Shown: piece after piece, positions 7,853-17,000 of the stretch | How the letters are laid out: each line of letters starts with the position of its first letter | How positions within the stretch are numbered: the first letter of the stretch is position 1 | Origin: a virus | Virus record (IMG/VR): IMGVR_UViG_3300017779_000136 | Location: 1-25,024 of that record | Strand: one strand, 5' to 3' | Length of the DNA: 25,024 bases | The notes under the pieces: generated by a model | What the model was told of the DNA's origin: nothing | What the model saw: the letters and a program-made list of their open reading frames with translations, nothing else | Databases searched by the model: none | Made by a program: the position numbers and the translations under genes

Positions 7853-7868
7853 AATTAAATTAAATCAA
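7853..7868 (+). repeat. A/T leader sequence, copy 2
   Basis: Identical 16-base copy of the leader at 1194-1209, directly before the scaffold ATG and 4 bases after the promoter box. A shortened relative (AAATTAAATTAAAT, 10517-10530) precedes the gene at 10534. Confidence 0.7.
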
Positions 7869-8966
7869 ATGGCATTAAAAATTAAAGAAGTTACTGCTGA
7901 CCAAAAATCAGCGGTAGAAGTAGAAAACGAACTACTAGAAAAACACGAAGAAAAATTAAATGAAGACACAGAGGGGTCTTCAGAAGAAAATAAAATAACA
8001 GAATCTTCACAAGAAGCAGAGAAACCAGTTGAAAAGGCTGAACTGCAAGAAGAAGAAGTATTAAGTTATTTAAAAAACAGATACGGAAAAGAAATTAATT
8101 CATTTGATGATTTAGTTACTGAGCGAGAAACGAAGGAAGATTTACCAGAAGATGTCGCAGCGTATTTAAAATATAAAAAGGAAACAGGTCGAGGAGTTGA
8201 AGATTTTGTAAAACTAAATCAAAACTTTGATGATATGGAGCCAGATAGTTTGCTAGCTGAATATTTTTTAGCTACCGAAGAAGCTGTAGACAGTGATGAT
8301 GTCGAGGTTTTAATGGAAGACTACTTAATAGATGAAGATTTAGATGATGAATCTACTATTAAAAAGAAAAAGTTAGCAAAGAAAAAAATTGTTAGAAAAG
8401 CAAATAAGTTTTTTAACGAACAGAAAGACAAGTATAGTCAGCCTCTTGAGTCAAGAACCGCTGATATGTCTAATGAAGTTAAAGAACAATTAGCCGAGTA
8501 CAAACAGTATGTTAATGATGCTGCTAGTCAACGTGAGTTGACAGAAAGAAAGAGAAATTGGTTCGCCAAGAAATCTAACGAAGTATTTTCAAACGAATTC
8601 AAAGGTTTTGAATTTAAAATAGGTGAGAATAATATAACGTATAAACCAGGTGACGCAGAAACATTAAAGAAGTCTAATTCTAGTATAATGAACTTTGTAA
8701 ATAAGTATATGGATAAAGACGGAATGATGGAGAATGTTAGTGGGTATCATAAAGCGTTATCATTAGCGATGAATCCAGACAAGTTTGCTGAGTTTTTTTA
8801 TGAGCAAGGCAAATCAGAAGCTATTGAAGGTGATGCACGTAAAACCAAAAATATAAAAATGGGATTACGTAACACACCAGAAGTATCTACTGCTAAAGGA
8901 GGAATGAAAATTAGGACTATTAATCCAGACTCTGGAAAGAGTTTAAGGATTAAAAGCCGAAAATAA
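7869..8966 (+). CDS. Putative capsid scaffolding protein
   Basis: A 365-residue, highly charged protein between portal and major capsid, the standard place for a scaffold. The first 85 residues are acidic and low-complexity (ENELLEKHEEKLNEDTEGSS), residues about 150-180 form an acid-then-base helix (DLDDESTIKKKKLAKKKIVR), and the C-terminus is basic (NPDSGKSLRIKSRK). Scaffolds are typically helical with a basic C-terminal segment that binds the inside of the coat protein. No protease motif was seen, so whether it is cleaved or expelled is unknown. The leader is a 16-base sequence shared with the gene at 1210. Assignment rests on position and composition. Confidence 0.65.
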   Translation: MALKIKEVTADQKSAVEVENELLEKHEEKLNEDTEGSSEENKITESSQEAEKPVEKAELQEEEVLSYLKNRYGKEINSFDDLVTERETKEDLPEDVAAYLKYKKETGRGVEDFVKLNQNFDDMEPDSLLAEYFLATEEAVDSDDVEVLMEDYLIDEDLDDESTIKKKKLAKKKIVRKANKFFNEQKDKYSQPLESRTADMSNEVKEQLAEYKQYVNDAASQRELTERKRNWFAKKSNEVFSNEFKGFEFKIGENNITYKPGDAETLKKSNSSIMNFVNKYMDKDGMMENVSGYHKALSLAMNPDKFAEFFYEQGKSEAIEGDARKTKNIKMGLRNTPEVSTAKGGMKIRTINPDSGKSLRIKSRK

Positions 8967-8982
8967 AATAAATTTAAAACCA

Positions 8983-9004
8983 GATTGGTCGCATACGACT
9001 AATC
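8983..9004 (+). promoter_or_regulatory. Hairpin in the major capsid gene leader
   Basis: GATTGGTCG and CGACTAATC can pair over nine bases (one G-U) around a CATA loop. The hairpin ends 15 bases before the capsid ATG. There is no T tract after it, so it is not a terminator; a 5' stabilising or RNA-processing structure for capsid mRNA is a reasonable inference. Confidence 0.55.
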
Positions 9005-9019
9005 ATAAAACTATTAATT

Positions 9020-10468
9020 ATGGCAGGAGCTATTGAAACAGGTGGTTTGTTAAATTTTCAGTTGCAGCCTAGTGCGCAGCAGATTACTACTCAAACTAAC
9101 TACATTAGTAACTTCGATTTTTTAAGTACATATCTACCAGATACGTATGAAAAAGAATTCGAACGTTACGGAAACAGAACAGTATCATCATTCTTAAGAA
9201 TGGTAGGTGCTGAAATGCCGTCTAACTCAGATATGGTAAAGTGGGCGGAACAAGGAAGATTACATACTAAGTATACTGGAGTTACTCTAGGTTCTTATGT
9301 AGGTAACGAAACTACGCAAGTATTAACAGTACCATTAGCACAAATCGACCCAGCTACTCAGCCTTCAACAGGTGCAGCAGGAGGGATTGCAATCAGAGTT
9401 GGTCAAACAATTATGATTTCTGATGAGACTGCAGCGTCAGCTTTTAGTAACAAAGCAGTTGTAACTGCTGTAGATTATCCTAACAGACAATGTACAGTTG
9501 CATATTACGAAGCTACTCAAGCTGCTTATGCAAATGCGTCAACAATGTCTATATTTGTTTATGGGTCTGAATTCAGAAAAGGAACAGATACAATGGCAGA
9601 TACTTTAATCTCTGATGACTCTATATTCAGTAATTCACCAATTATCCTAAAAGATACTTACAGAATCGCAGGTTCTGATATGGCTCAAATTGGATGGATT
9701 GAAATATCTGGAGAAGACGGAGCTAACGGATACTTATGGTATTTAAAGTCTGAACACGACACAAGATTACGTTTTGATGACTACTTAGAAACAGCAATGA
9801 TTGAAGCAGTACCAGCAGTAGCAGGTTCTGGAGCAGCAGCTGCAGTTTCACCAGTAGGAAACAAAGGTACTGAAGGTGTATTCCACGTTGTTGGAACAAG
9901 AGGTAATGTATGGTCTGGAGGTAATCCAGTTGACTTACTTGAGTTTGACCAAATTATCGAAAGATTAGATAAGCAAGGTTCTATTGAAGAAAATGTTATT
10001 TTCTTAAACAGAAACTTTGGTTTTGATATTGACGATATGTTAGCTTCTCAAAATTCTTATGGTGCCAACGGTACTTCATACGGATTATTTGATAATGATG
10101 AGGAAATGGCGTTAAACTTAGGTTTCAGAGGATTCCGTAGAGGATATGACTTCTACAAGTCTGACTGGAAATACTTAAATGACCCAACAATGAGAGGTGG
10201 TTTAGTTGGTGGAACTATTAATGGATTAATGGTACCAGCAGGTTCAACTACTGTATATGACCAAGTTTTAGGTAAAAATGCTAAGAGACCATTCTTACAC
10301 GTTAGATATAGAGCTTCAGAAACTGAAGACAGAAGATATAAAACGTGGATTACTGGAGGAGCAGGAGGCGCTACTACAAGTGGTGATGACTTAATGCAAG
10401 TTAACTTCTTATCTGAAAGATGTGTATGTACTTTAGGTGCTAACAACTTCTTCTTATTCAAGTCGTAA
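9020..10468 (+). CDS. Major capsid protein, HK97-fold, crAss-like type
   Basis: A 482-residue protein after the scaffold. Segments resembling crAss-like and flavobacterial podovirus coat proteins are LPDTYEKEFERYGNRTVSSF (about residue 39), SDMVKWAEQGRLH (about 69), FRKGTDTM (about 191) and GYLWYLKSEHDTRLRFDDYL (about 237). Residues about 90-190 form a Thr/Ala/Gly-rich beta insertion that could be a surface domain. The protein is Ala/Gly-rich with few cysteines, as expected for an abundant shell protein. Its mRNA has a leader hairpin and a strong terminator 14 bases past the stop, consistent with very high expression. No cleavage site for a prohead protease is evident. The HK97 fold is inferred from family resemblance. 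Confidence 0.88.
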   Translation: MAGAIETGGLLNFQLQPSAQQITTQTNYISNFDFLSTYLPDTYEKEFERYGNRTVSSFLRMVGAEMPSNSDMVKWAEQGRLHTKYTGVTLGSYVGNETTQVLTVPLAQIDPATQPSTGAAGGIAIRVGQTIMISDETAASAFSNKAVVTAVDYPNRQCTVAYYEATQAAYANASTMSIFVYGSEFRKGTDTMADTLISDDSIFSNSPIILKDTYRIAGSDMAQIGWIEISGEDGANGYLWYLKSEHDTRLRFDDYLETAMIEAVPAVAGSGAAAAVSPVGNKGTEGVFHVVGTRGNVWSGGNPVDLLEFDQIIERLDKQGSIEENVIFLNRNFGFDIDDMLASQNSYGANGTSYGLFDNDEEMALNLGFRGFRRGYDFYKSDWKYLNDPTMRGGLVGGTINGLMVPAGSTTVYDQVLGKNAKRPFLHVRYRASETEDRRYKTWITGGAGGATTSGDDLMQVNFLSERCVCTLGANNFFLFKS

Positions 10469-10481
10469 GGAAGTAATTACT

Positions 10482-10512
10482 AAGGGGAGGGGTTCGCTCC
10501 TCCCTTTTTTTT
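10482..10512 (+). terminator. Intrinsic terminator after the capsid gene
   Basis: An eight-pair stem (GGGAGGGG with CTCCTCCC, one G-U) closes a TTCG loop and runs into eight T residues; flanking AA/TT can extend the stem. It is the most GC-rich element in the window and begins 14 bases after the capsid stop. Confidence 0.92.
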
Positions 10513-10533
10513 AATCAAATTAAATTAAATATA

Positions 10534-11283
10534 ATGAAAAAGAAAATTTTAAAAAACGAAACGTATGTATTGGTAGATGGTAATGCACCACTATCATTTA
10601 TGCTAGCTTCTCATCATAATAAAAGAAACACTCTTTTATATTGGGATGAGGAAAAACAACAAAACAGAGAACTCTGTTATTCAAGGAATCAAAAATCAAT
10701 TTTTGTAGATGAACAAGATGGCAATAAAGTATTAGAGCCTATTGTCTTTGAAGATGGATTTTTAAGTGTCCCAAAAAACAATCCTAATTTACAAATGTTT
10801 TTAGAGTTTCATCCTGGATATGAAAGAGTATTTAGAAAAGTAGATACTGAGTCTGATGCACGACAAGATGTAGAAATTTTAAATGCTCAAGTAGATGCAT
10901 TAGTTGAGGCTAGAACTTTAGAAATAGACCAGTTAGAACAAGTGTCTAGAGTATTATTTGGTATTGATGTTTCAAAGGTTTCAACAGCTGAATTAAAACG
11001 TGATGTTTTAATATATGCTAAAAACGACCCAGAAGGATTTTTATCCGTACTTAAAGACCCTATGTTAAAACTACAAGCTAAAGTTCAAACATTTTTTGAT
11101 AATAACTTGTTAATTCAAAAAGGTAAAGACGTACACTTTAATACTAAATCTAATAAAAAAAGAATGCTTACAGTACCATTTGGTGAAGAAACCAATTATA
11201 TTGTATCCTCTTATTTTAAATCAGACGAAGGGATAGAGTCGTTAAAGCTTTTAGAATCCAAAGAAAAGATTTCTAAAAAATAA
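10534..11283 (+). CDS. Conserved phage protein following the major capsid gene, function unknown
   Basis: A 249-residue soluble protein placed between two terminators. The N-terminal part has a short mixed fold with NRELCYSRNQKSIFVDEQDG and LEPIVFEDGFLSVPKNNP, a pattern I recognise from conserved hypothetical proteins next to capsid genes in Bacteroidota phages. The middle (about residues 110-200) is helical and acidic, including RTLEIDQLEQVSRVLFGIDV. The end is a small domain, RMLTVPFGEETNYIVSSYF. No TAnnTTTG box lies between the capsid terminator and this start, so expression probably depends on read-through of that terminator. It may be a minor head or maturation protein; no reaction can be assigned. 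Confidence 0.7.
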   Translation: MKKKILKNETYVLVDGNAPLSFMLASHHNKRNTLLYWDEEKQQNRELCYSRNQKSIFVDEQDGNKVLEPIVFEDGFLSVPKNNPNLQMFLEFHPGYERVFRKVDTESDARQDVEILNAQVDALVEARTLEIDQLEQVSRVLFGIDVSKVSTAELKRDVLIYAKNDPEGFLSVLKDPMLKLQAKVQTFFDNNLLIQKGKDVHFNTKSNKKRMLTVPFGEETNYIVSSYFKSDEGIESLKLLESKEKISKK

Positions 11284-11292
11284 TCCTAAAAG

Positions 11293-11319
11293 AGACTACT
11301 TAAAGTAGTCTTTTTTTTT
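11293..11319 (+). terminator. Intrinsic terminator
   Basis: AGACTACT pairs with AGTAGTCT across a TAA loop and is followed by an uninterrupted run of T residues up to 11319. The next promoter box begins three bases after the T run. Confidence 0.9.
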
Positions 11320-11322
11320 GCT

Positions 11323-11330
11323 TATCTTTG
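11323..11330 (+). promoter_or_regulatory. Bacteroidota-type promoter -7 box (TATCTTTG)
   Basis: An exact TAnnTTTG box directly downstream of the preceding terminator and 28 bases before the ATG at 11359. It restarts transcription for the putative decoration gene. The upstream -33 region overlaps the terminator stem. Confidence 0.75.
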
Positions 11331-11358
11331 TTCTTTAATAATTAATATAAATAAAGAT

Positions 11359-12312
11359 ATGGCAAAATATATTTCATTTGGTGAGTCTTTAGTGGTGGAT
11401 TCAGGAGTCCAGACTAATGTAGCACCAGCAACAGGTACAGCAGATGCTGATTTTATTGTAACTGGAACGCAAACTGCGGCTACAGGTACAACAATAACTG
11501 TTACTGGAGGAACCTTTCAAACTTCTGGGATATTAGCAAATGATATTGTTGCTGATATTACTGCAGGTACTTTAATAGGAACTGTATCAGTAGTAACTGA
11601 TAATAATAATTTACAAATTACTGGAGGTACTTTGCCTAATGGTAATAACTTTAGCATATACAGACCTAATGTATTATTTGATGCAGCAGGTAATTTTACT
11701 AGTTTAGGTGTAGCAATAGGAGATACAGTAACTAATACTGTAACAACTAGTACTGCAACTGTAACTGCATTAAACTCTAATAACCCATCTGTTCCTTTTG
11801 TTGGGCAAGCATTAACTTTAAGTGCTAACATTTTTGGAGCTGCTTATGCAGACTTAGAAGACGCATACACTATTTCTGCTCCAGCTGACCAATTATTTGA
11901 TACTGGTCAAAACTTTTTAACTACAGTCGCTGCTAAAGATGAAGTGATTAATACCACGGATAATACAAGTGCAAGAGTTATAGAAGTTGTTAGTGACAAT
12001 AGATTAAAATTAAGTGGTAGTATAATGGCTACTGGAGAGGCATTTAGTATCTTTTCAGACACTAGAGCATTACAAAGATTTCTACCAACATCTGGAATAA
12101 TGTTTATAAATCCAAAAACTGATTTATCTACTGAAGTATTTATGAGTGGTGATTGGAAAATTACTTTAACTCACGATGCAGTAACACAAATCAATAGTCC
12201 AATGGTTGCAGCATTTCAAAATGCACTACTTAAAGCAGCATCTGGAGCATCTGGAGCTGTAAGAGTTGAGTTGCCACCTACAGTTTACATTACTGGTGTA
12301 GCAGTTGCTTAA
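11359..12312 (+). CDS. Putative capsid decoration / structural protein with three beta repeats
   Basis: A 317-residue Thr/Asn/Ala/Gly-rich protein with three related beta units. Unit one is about residues 31-100 (GTFQTSGILANDIVADITAG, later FSIYRP). Unit two is about 113-165 (GNFTSLGVAIGDTVTNTVT). Unit three is about 183-235 (QNFLTTVAAKDEVINTTDNT, later FSIFSD). Each unit follows the order 'F...GI...D.V.N...T....V..V...L.L' and ends in a strand. The C-terminal 80 residues form a separate conserved-looking segment ending ALLKAASGASGAVRVELPPT. Its position between capsid and neck genes, and its own promoter and terminator, suggest a protein needed in high copy, such as a head decoration or auxiliary capsid protein. 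This is inferred; a neck component is the main alternative. Confidence 0.6.
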   Translation: MAKYISFGESLVVDSGVQTNVAPATGTADADFIVTGTQTAATGTTITVTGGTFQTSGILANDIVADITAGTLIGTVSVVTDNNNLQITGGTLPNGNNFSIYRPNVLFDAAGNFTSLGVAIGDTVTNTVTTSTATVTALNSNNPSVPFVGQALTLSANIFGAAYADLEDAYTISAPADQLFDTGQNFLTTVAAKDEVINTTDNTSARVIEVVSDNRLKLSGSIMATGEAFSIFSDTRALQRFLPTSGIMFINPKTDLSTEVFMSGDWKITLTHDAVTQINSPMVAAFQNALLKAASGASGAVRVELPPTVYITGVAVA

Positions 12313-12332
12313 TATAAATTAACTAACTTAAG

Positions 12333-12364
12333 AAAGAGGCAAAATTTATTGCCTCTTTTTTTTT
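12333..12364 (+). terminator. Intrinsic terminator
   Basis: A ten-pair stem, AAAGAGGCAA with TTGCCTCTTT, around an AATTTA loop runs into a nine-base T tract (12356-12364, the first three T also pairing). It closes the transcript of the three-repeat protein. Confidence 0.92.
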
Positions 12365-12367
12365 GTT

Positions 12368-12375
12368 TATCTTTG
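12368..12375 (+). promoter_or_regulatory. Bacteroidota-type promoter -7 box (TATCTTTG)
   Basis: TATCTTTG three bases after the T run of the preceding terminator and 15 bases before the ATG at 12391. It is placed to start the neck and tail transcript. If the box is used, the transcript starts downstream of 12375, which rules out the earlier in-frame ATG at 12349. Confidence 0.75.
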
Positions 12376-12390
12376 TACAAACGATTACAG

Positions 12391-13110
12391 ATGATTAACT
12401 CAGTAAGAAATACAGTATTAGCAATATTAAATAAAAACAACTATGGTTATATTGCTCCTAACGATTTTAATTTATATGCTAAACAAGCGCAATTAGATTT
12501 ATTTGAAGATTTATTTTATGAATATAACTATCAAATAATTAAAGAAAATGCACGTCAGTCTGGAACTGGTTATGCTGATATATCTAAAGGTATTGTCGAA
12601 GTAATTGATTTGTTTTCTGTAACCGCAGCTTTAGTAAATGTTGCTAATAACACATATACATTACCATCAGATTATTATTTAATTAATAAAGTTTTATGTT
12701 TTGACACTGCAGGAACTACATATACTGGTGAAGCAGAAAGAGCAAGTCACAGTAAAATTACATTATTAAATAATTCTAACTTAACTGCTCCAACTACAAC
12801 TTACCCTGCATACACAACTGAAGGGTCTGTATTGACTGTATTTCCATCTACTATAACAGGTGCTAATCAAGTCAAGGCGCAGTACATAAGATACCCTTTA
12901 CCACCTGTATGGACATATTTAAACGTTACTGGAGGAGAGCCTGTTTTTGATGCTACTTCAGCATCTTACCAAGACTTTGAATTATCGGCAGATTATGAGC
13001 CAGATTTAGTAGTTAAAATATTAGGATATGCTGGGGTATCAATTAGAGAAGAACAAGTTGTACAATATGCAAACACACAAGACCAACTAGAAAATAATTC
13101 AGAACAATAA
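12391..13110 (+). CDS. Neck/ring (head-tail connector) protein
   Basis: A 239-residue protein. An in-frame ATG exists at 12349 but lies inside the terminator stem and before the promoter box; starting at 12391 gives MINSVRNTVLAILNKNNYGY, which matches the usual start of this family. Helices at the front (FNLYAKQAQLDLFEDLFYEY) are followed by strands such as NTYTLPSDYYLINKVL and VKAQYIRYPLPPVW. Related proteins in crAss-like and flavobacterial phages form a ring between portal and tail, comparable to T7 gp11-type adaptors. It overlaps the next start by one base (TAATG). The exact ring position cannot be assigned. Confidence 0.72.
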   Translation: MINSVRNTVLAILNKNNYGYIAPNDFNLYAKQAQLDLFEDLFYEYNYQIIKENARQSGTGYADISKGIVEVIDLFSVTAALVNVANNTYTLPSDYYLINKVLCFDTAGTTYTGEAERASHSKITLLNNSNLTAPTTTYPAYTTEGSVLTVFPSTITGANQVKAQYIRYPLPPVWTYLNVTGGEPVFDATSASYQDFELSADYEPDLVVKILGYAGVSIREEQVVQYANTQDQLENNSEQ

Positions 13111-14039
13111 TGGCATACTTAGACGATTATAAATATTACGAAAATAGTGGTGTAGAACCGAAAAATGCAAATTGGGGTTCTTATCAATACGTTAGTTTAG
13201 CTGACATAGTAAACAATTTTTTGTTAATGTATGACGGAAATCATTCATTAGTAAATAATGAAGAAAGATATAAAATTTTATTTCACGCAAAAAGAGCTGT
13301 ACAAGAATTAAACTATGATGCATTTAAAGAAATAAAAGTTTTAGAATTAAGTGTTGGAGAATTATTAAGATTTATTTTACCACAAGATTATGTTAATTGG
13401 GTAAGACTTTCTATGTTAGATGACAACGGAGTCTTAAGACCTTTAACAGAAAACATTCAAATTAATTCTTCGTCTGCATATTTACAAGACCAGGCTACAA
13501 ATATTTTATTTGATGAATTAGGTAATATTTTAAAACCAGAGTTTTCAGAATTAGACTTTAATAGAATAAAACAAAAGGACAGAACAATGTATCTTAATCA
13601 AGGTGCAATGTTTGATGGGATGCTTGGTTATCAGCATAATGGGTGCTGGTATTTTGATTATTCATATGGATTATCTATGTATGGATTAAACACTGAAACT
13701 GCTAATGCTAATCCAACATTTAGAATTGATTCTAAGAAAGGGGTTATAAATTTTAGTTCTAATATGAGAAATCAATTATGCATTTTAGAATATGTTTCTG
13801 ATGGTATGGAAGGTGGTATAGATAGCGAGATTACTGTCAATAAATTATTTGAAGATTATGTATACGCTTATATTCAATATGCTATATTAAATAGTAAATT
13901 AAATGTTCAAGAATACATCGTTAATAGAGCTAAGAAAAACAAAAGTGCTTTGTTAAGAAATGCAAAGATAAGAATGAGTAATATACATCCAGGAAGACTC
14001 TTGATGAATATGAGAGGAAAAGATAAGTGGATAAAATAA
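13110..14039 (+). CDS. Second neck/ring or tail-adaptor protein
   Basis: A 309-residue protein translationally coupled to the previous gene. Recognisable segments are YQYVSLADIVNNFLLMYDG (about residue 25), ILFHAKRAVQELNYDAFKEI (about 57) and LRFILPQDYVNWVRLSMLDD (about 85). The last 60 residues form a basic helix-rich end with NRAKKNKSALLRNAKIRMSN. This pattern is common to neck proteins of crAss-like phages and also appears in marine T4-like phages. It likely joins the portal and first ring to the tail muzzle encoded next. Confidence is good for a head-tail joining role and low for which ring it forms. Confidence 0.75.
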   Translation: MAYLDDYKYYENSGVEPKNANWGSYQYVSLADIVNNFLLMYDGNHSLVNNEERYKILFHAKRAVQELNYDAFKEIKVLELSVGELLRFILPQDYVNWVRLSMLDDNGVLRPLTENIQINSSSAYLQDQATNILFDELGNILKPEFSELDFNRIKQKDRTMYLNQGAMFDGMLGYQHNGCWYFDYSYGLSMYGLNTETANANPTFRIDSKKGVINFSSNMRNQLCILEYVSDGMEGGIDSEITVNKLFEDYVYAYIQYAILNSKLNVQEYIVNRAKKNKSALLRNAKIRMSNIHPGRLLMNMRGKDKWIK

Positions 14040-14040
14040 T

Positions 14041-17000
14041 ATGGCTAAAACTTTAAGAAACTTTATACAAGGACGAATGAATAAAAGCGTTGATGAACGA
14101 TTAGTTCCTCAAGGCGAATATATTGATGCGTTAAACGTTAGACTTGGCTCTACTGAAAATTCTGAAATTGGTTCTGTAGAAAACTCGAAAGGTAATGAAT
14201 TATTAATTACTCCAGAGTATCCAAGTGGAACTACATATGGATTTAAAACGTTAGGTTCTTTTGCAGACACTGCTAATGAAACTATTTATTGGTTTGTTCA
14301 CGCAGATGCAACTGGTCTAGGAGCAACAAATGTTTTAGATATAGTTTTATCTTACAATATAATTTCTAAACTTACAACTTACCATATGATAAGTATTGAT
14401 GATGGTAGTGGTACACAATCAACATTAAATTTTACAGACAAATATTTAATTAACGGAATTAATAAAGTAAATAATTTAATATTTTTTACTGACAATTACA
14501 ATCCCCCTAGATTTTTTGACGTTACAAAAAACTATGAAAATCCTACAGCAGGTAATATTGACCAATTTACAGCAGAAGAAGTTTTAGTTATTAAAAAGCC
14601 ACCAATGGCTGCTCCGTCAATACAACTACTTAACATTGTAAATGATGAGACTTATTTAGAAGAAAGATTAATTTGTTTTGCTTACAGATATAGATATGCA
14701 AATGACGAATACTCAGCTACATCTCAATTTACGCAGCCAGCTTTTGACCCAAAATCATTTAATTTAAGTTTAGAAAGTGGATTAAATGAAGGTATGGTCA
14801 ATGAGTTTAATGCTGTTAACTTATCTTATAATACAGGGAGTTCACTAGTAAAAGAAATACAAATACTTTTTAAAGAAGCTGATAAAAATATAATAAAAGT
14901 TATAGAGTCATTTAATAAAGAAGAATTAGGTTTAGGTGATAATAATACGGAAACAGTTCTTTTTGATAACAGCAAAATATTTACAATTTTAGAAGATTCT
15001 GAAATTTTAAGGTTATATGATAACGTTCCTTTGTTAGCAAAATCTCAAACATTAATGGGTAATCGATTAATGTATGGTAATTACTATGAGGGTTATGATT
15101 TAGTAGACTCTACAAATGAGCCTATTATTTTTAATTATGTAACTGAACTTGACTCTACAATAGTTAACGAAACAGACTTGCCTATAACAAAACAAAACGC
15201 AGCTATAGATATGGATTGTACGTCTGGTTCTCCAGTTACTTATACGGTAACTGATGGACAAATGATAGTCTATTTGACTGAGGATGGGTTAGTTAGTGGG
15301 ACTCCATTAGTGTTAAAACAAGGTGCTTCTTTAGTAATGGATATAAGTTTTAATCATCAAGGTTTTGGTGGTAATATTTCTGGTGCTTTCACACCGCCAG
15401 ATGCTTCTGGAGCAGTTAACAATTTACAAATTGAATTTGTTTTTCCAAGAAATTACACGAGTGCTTTTGATTTAGCTACTAGTAGTGAATTTATACAGTA
15501 TATAGGCTCACCAACAAACTTTACTACAGTTCAAAATTGTGCAAATGGAGTTAACGTTTCATCAATTTTTAATTGTATAGTTCCACAGAATTTAATTAAT
15601 GCTAGTGGAGGAAGTAGTACTACTTTAACAAAATGCTGGAGTGGAACAAGCGACACTTTTTGTACTGGAGGAACACCTACACAAGATTTTGCATTTGCAA
15701 ATTTAGGAATAGTAACAAGCACAACAGACGCTAATGTTATAGGTATTAAATTAATGGCTATGGCTTATGTTGACACTTGTGTTTATTCTGGAGGAGCAAC
15801 TGCTACTCAAGTAGTTTTTAATTATTATAAAATTGTATCTTCAGATGCAGCATATAAAGATGTTTCTAATCCTAAAACATTAAAAAGTAATAGAAACTAT
15901 GAAACAGCTATAGTTTATATGGATGATTTTGGAAGAAGCTCTACTCCTATTGTAAGTCCACAAAATACTATTCCAGTTCCTTGTAGTGAATCTACTTCAG
16001 TAAATAAAATTAAAGTAACAATTCCTGTAGCAATGAAAGCTCCTAAGTGGGCGAGCAAATATAAATTTGTTGTTCAGCCAGATAGAGATACTTACAATAC
16101 TATTTATACTAATATATTCTTTTTAGACCCTAACTCTACTAGAGTATGGTGTTTATTAGATGGGGAAAACGCACAAAAAGTTGAGAAAGGTGATAGGCTT
16201 ATAGTTAAAAGAGACACTATTGGAATTCAATCAAATTGTGTGTATACCACTGTGTTAGAAAAAGAAGCACAAGTAAAAGACTTTATAACAATCCCAATTG
16301 AGGGGTCTAGTCCTGCTCGTAATGTAGCTATACCTTCTGGTTCTTATATGGCGCTAACACCATCAAATTGGTCAGCTGCCACTGATAACAATAATATTTA
16401 TAATCCAGGCAGTAGCGCTTTAAATTCTGATTGTTCTGGTGGTGGCGGTAATTGGGAAAATCCAAATGAAGGGGGAGGTAATGCTGTAACTGGATATTAT
16501 CCTTTTTCAAATTTAAACCCTACTGCTGCAAACCCACCAACTGTTACAGACCCAAAATATGTTGATGTTGATGTTCCTCAAGGAAGTGTAATTAATTGGT
16601 TTATGAAATTTGAAAGACGTGGACCTGGTGATGGAAACAGAAGTTGTGAAAGAGTTGTTTATACTTTAGACCTGCGTGGTTTAGTAGCTAGAAATTCATA
16701 TGCAAATGTGTATGATTGGTTTATTGGAGATAATATTGAAACTCAATTAAACTCTGGAACTTGGGATGTAGGAGATAGCGGAAGTAATGGTAATTTTATT
16801 TTCGATGACACTTTATACTATGCTGGTACAACTACCTCAACCGAATGTGGTACTGCAGTACCAGCATCTCAAACATTTGGTACAGATTTAGTTAAAACTT
16901 ACTATATGCGTTTTGCAAGAGCTAGTAATAACGCTGGTAGTGGAGAAAATAATATTTTAATGGCTGTTGTTCAAGGTGGAACTAATTGTGGAAGAAGTGA

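Noticed and set aside
12349-12390. Upstream in-frame ATG giving a 14-residue N-terminal extension of the first neck protein
   Set aside because: The extension lies within the terminator stem, T run and promoter box, so it is not expected to be in the mRNA; ATG at 12391 gives a family-like N-terminus.
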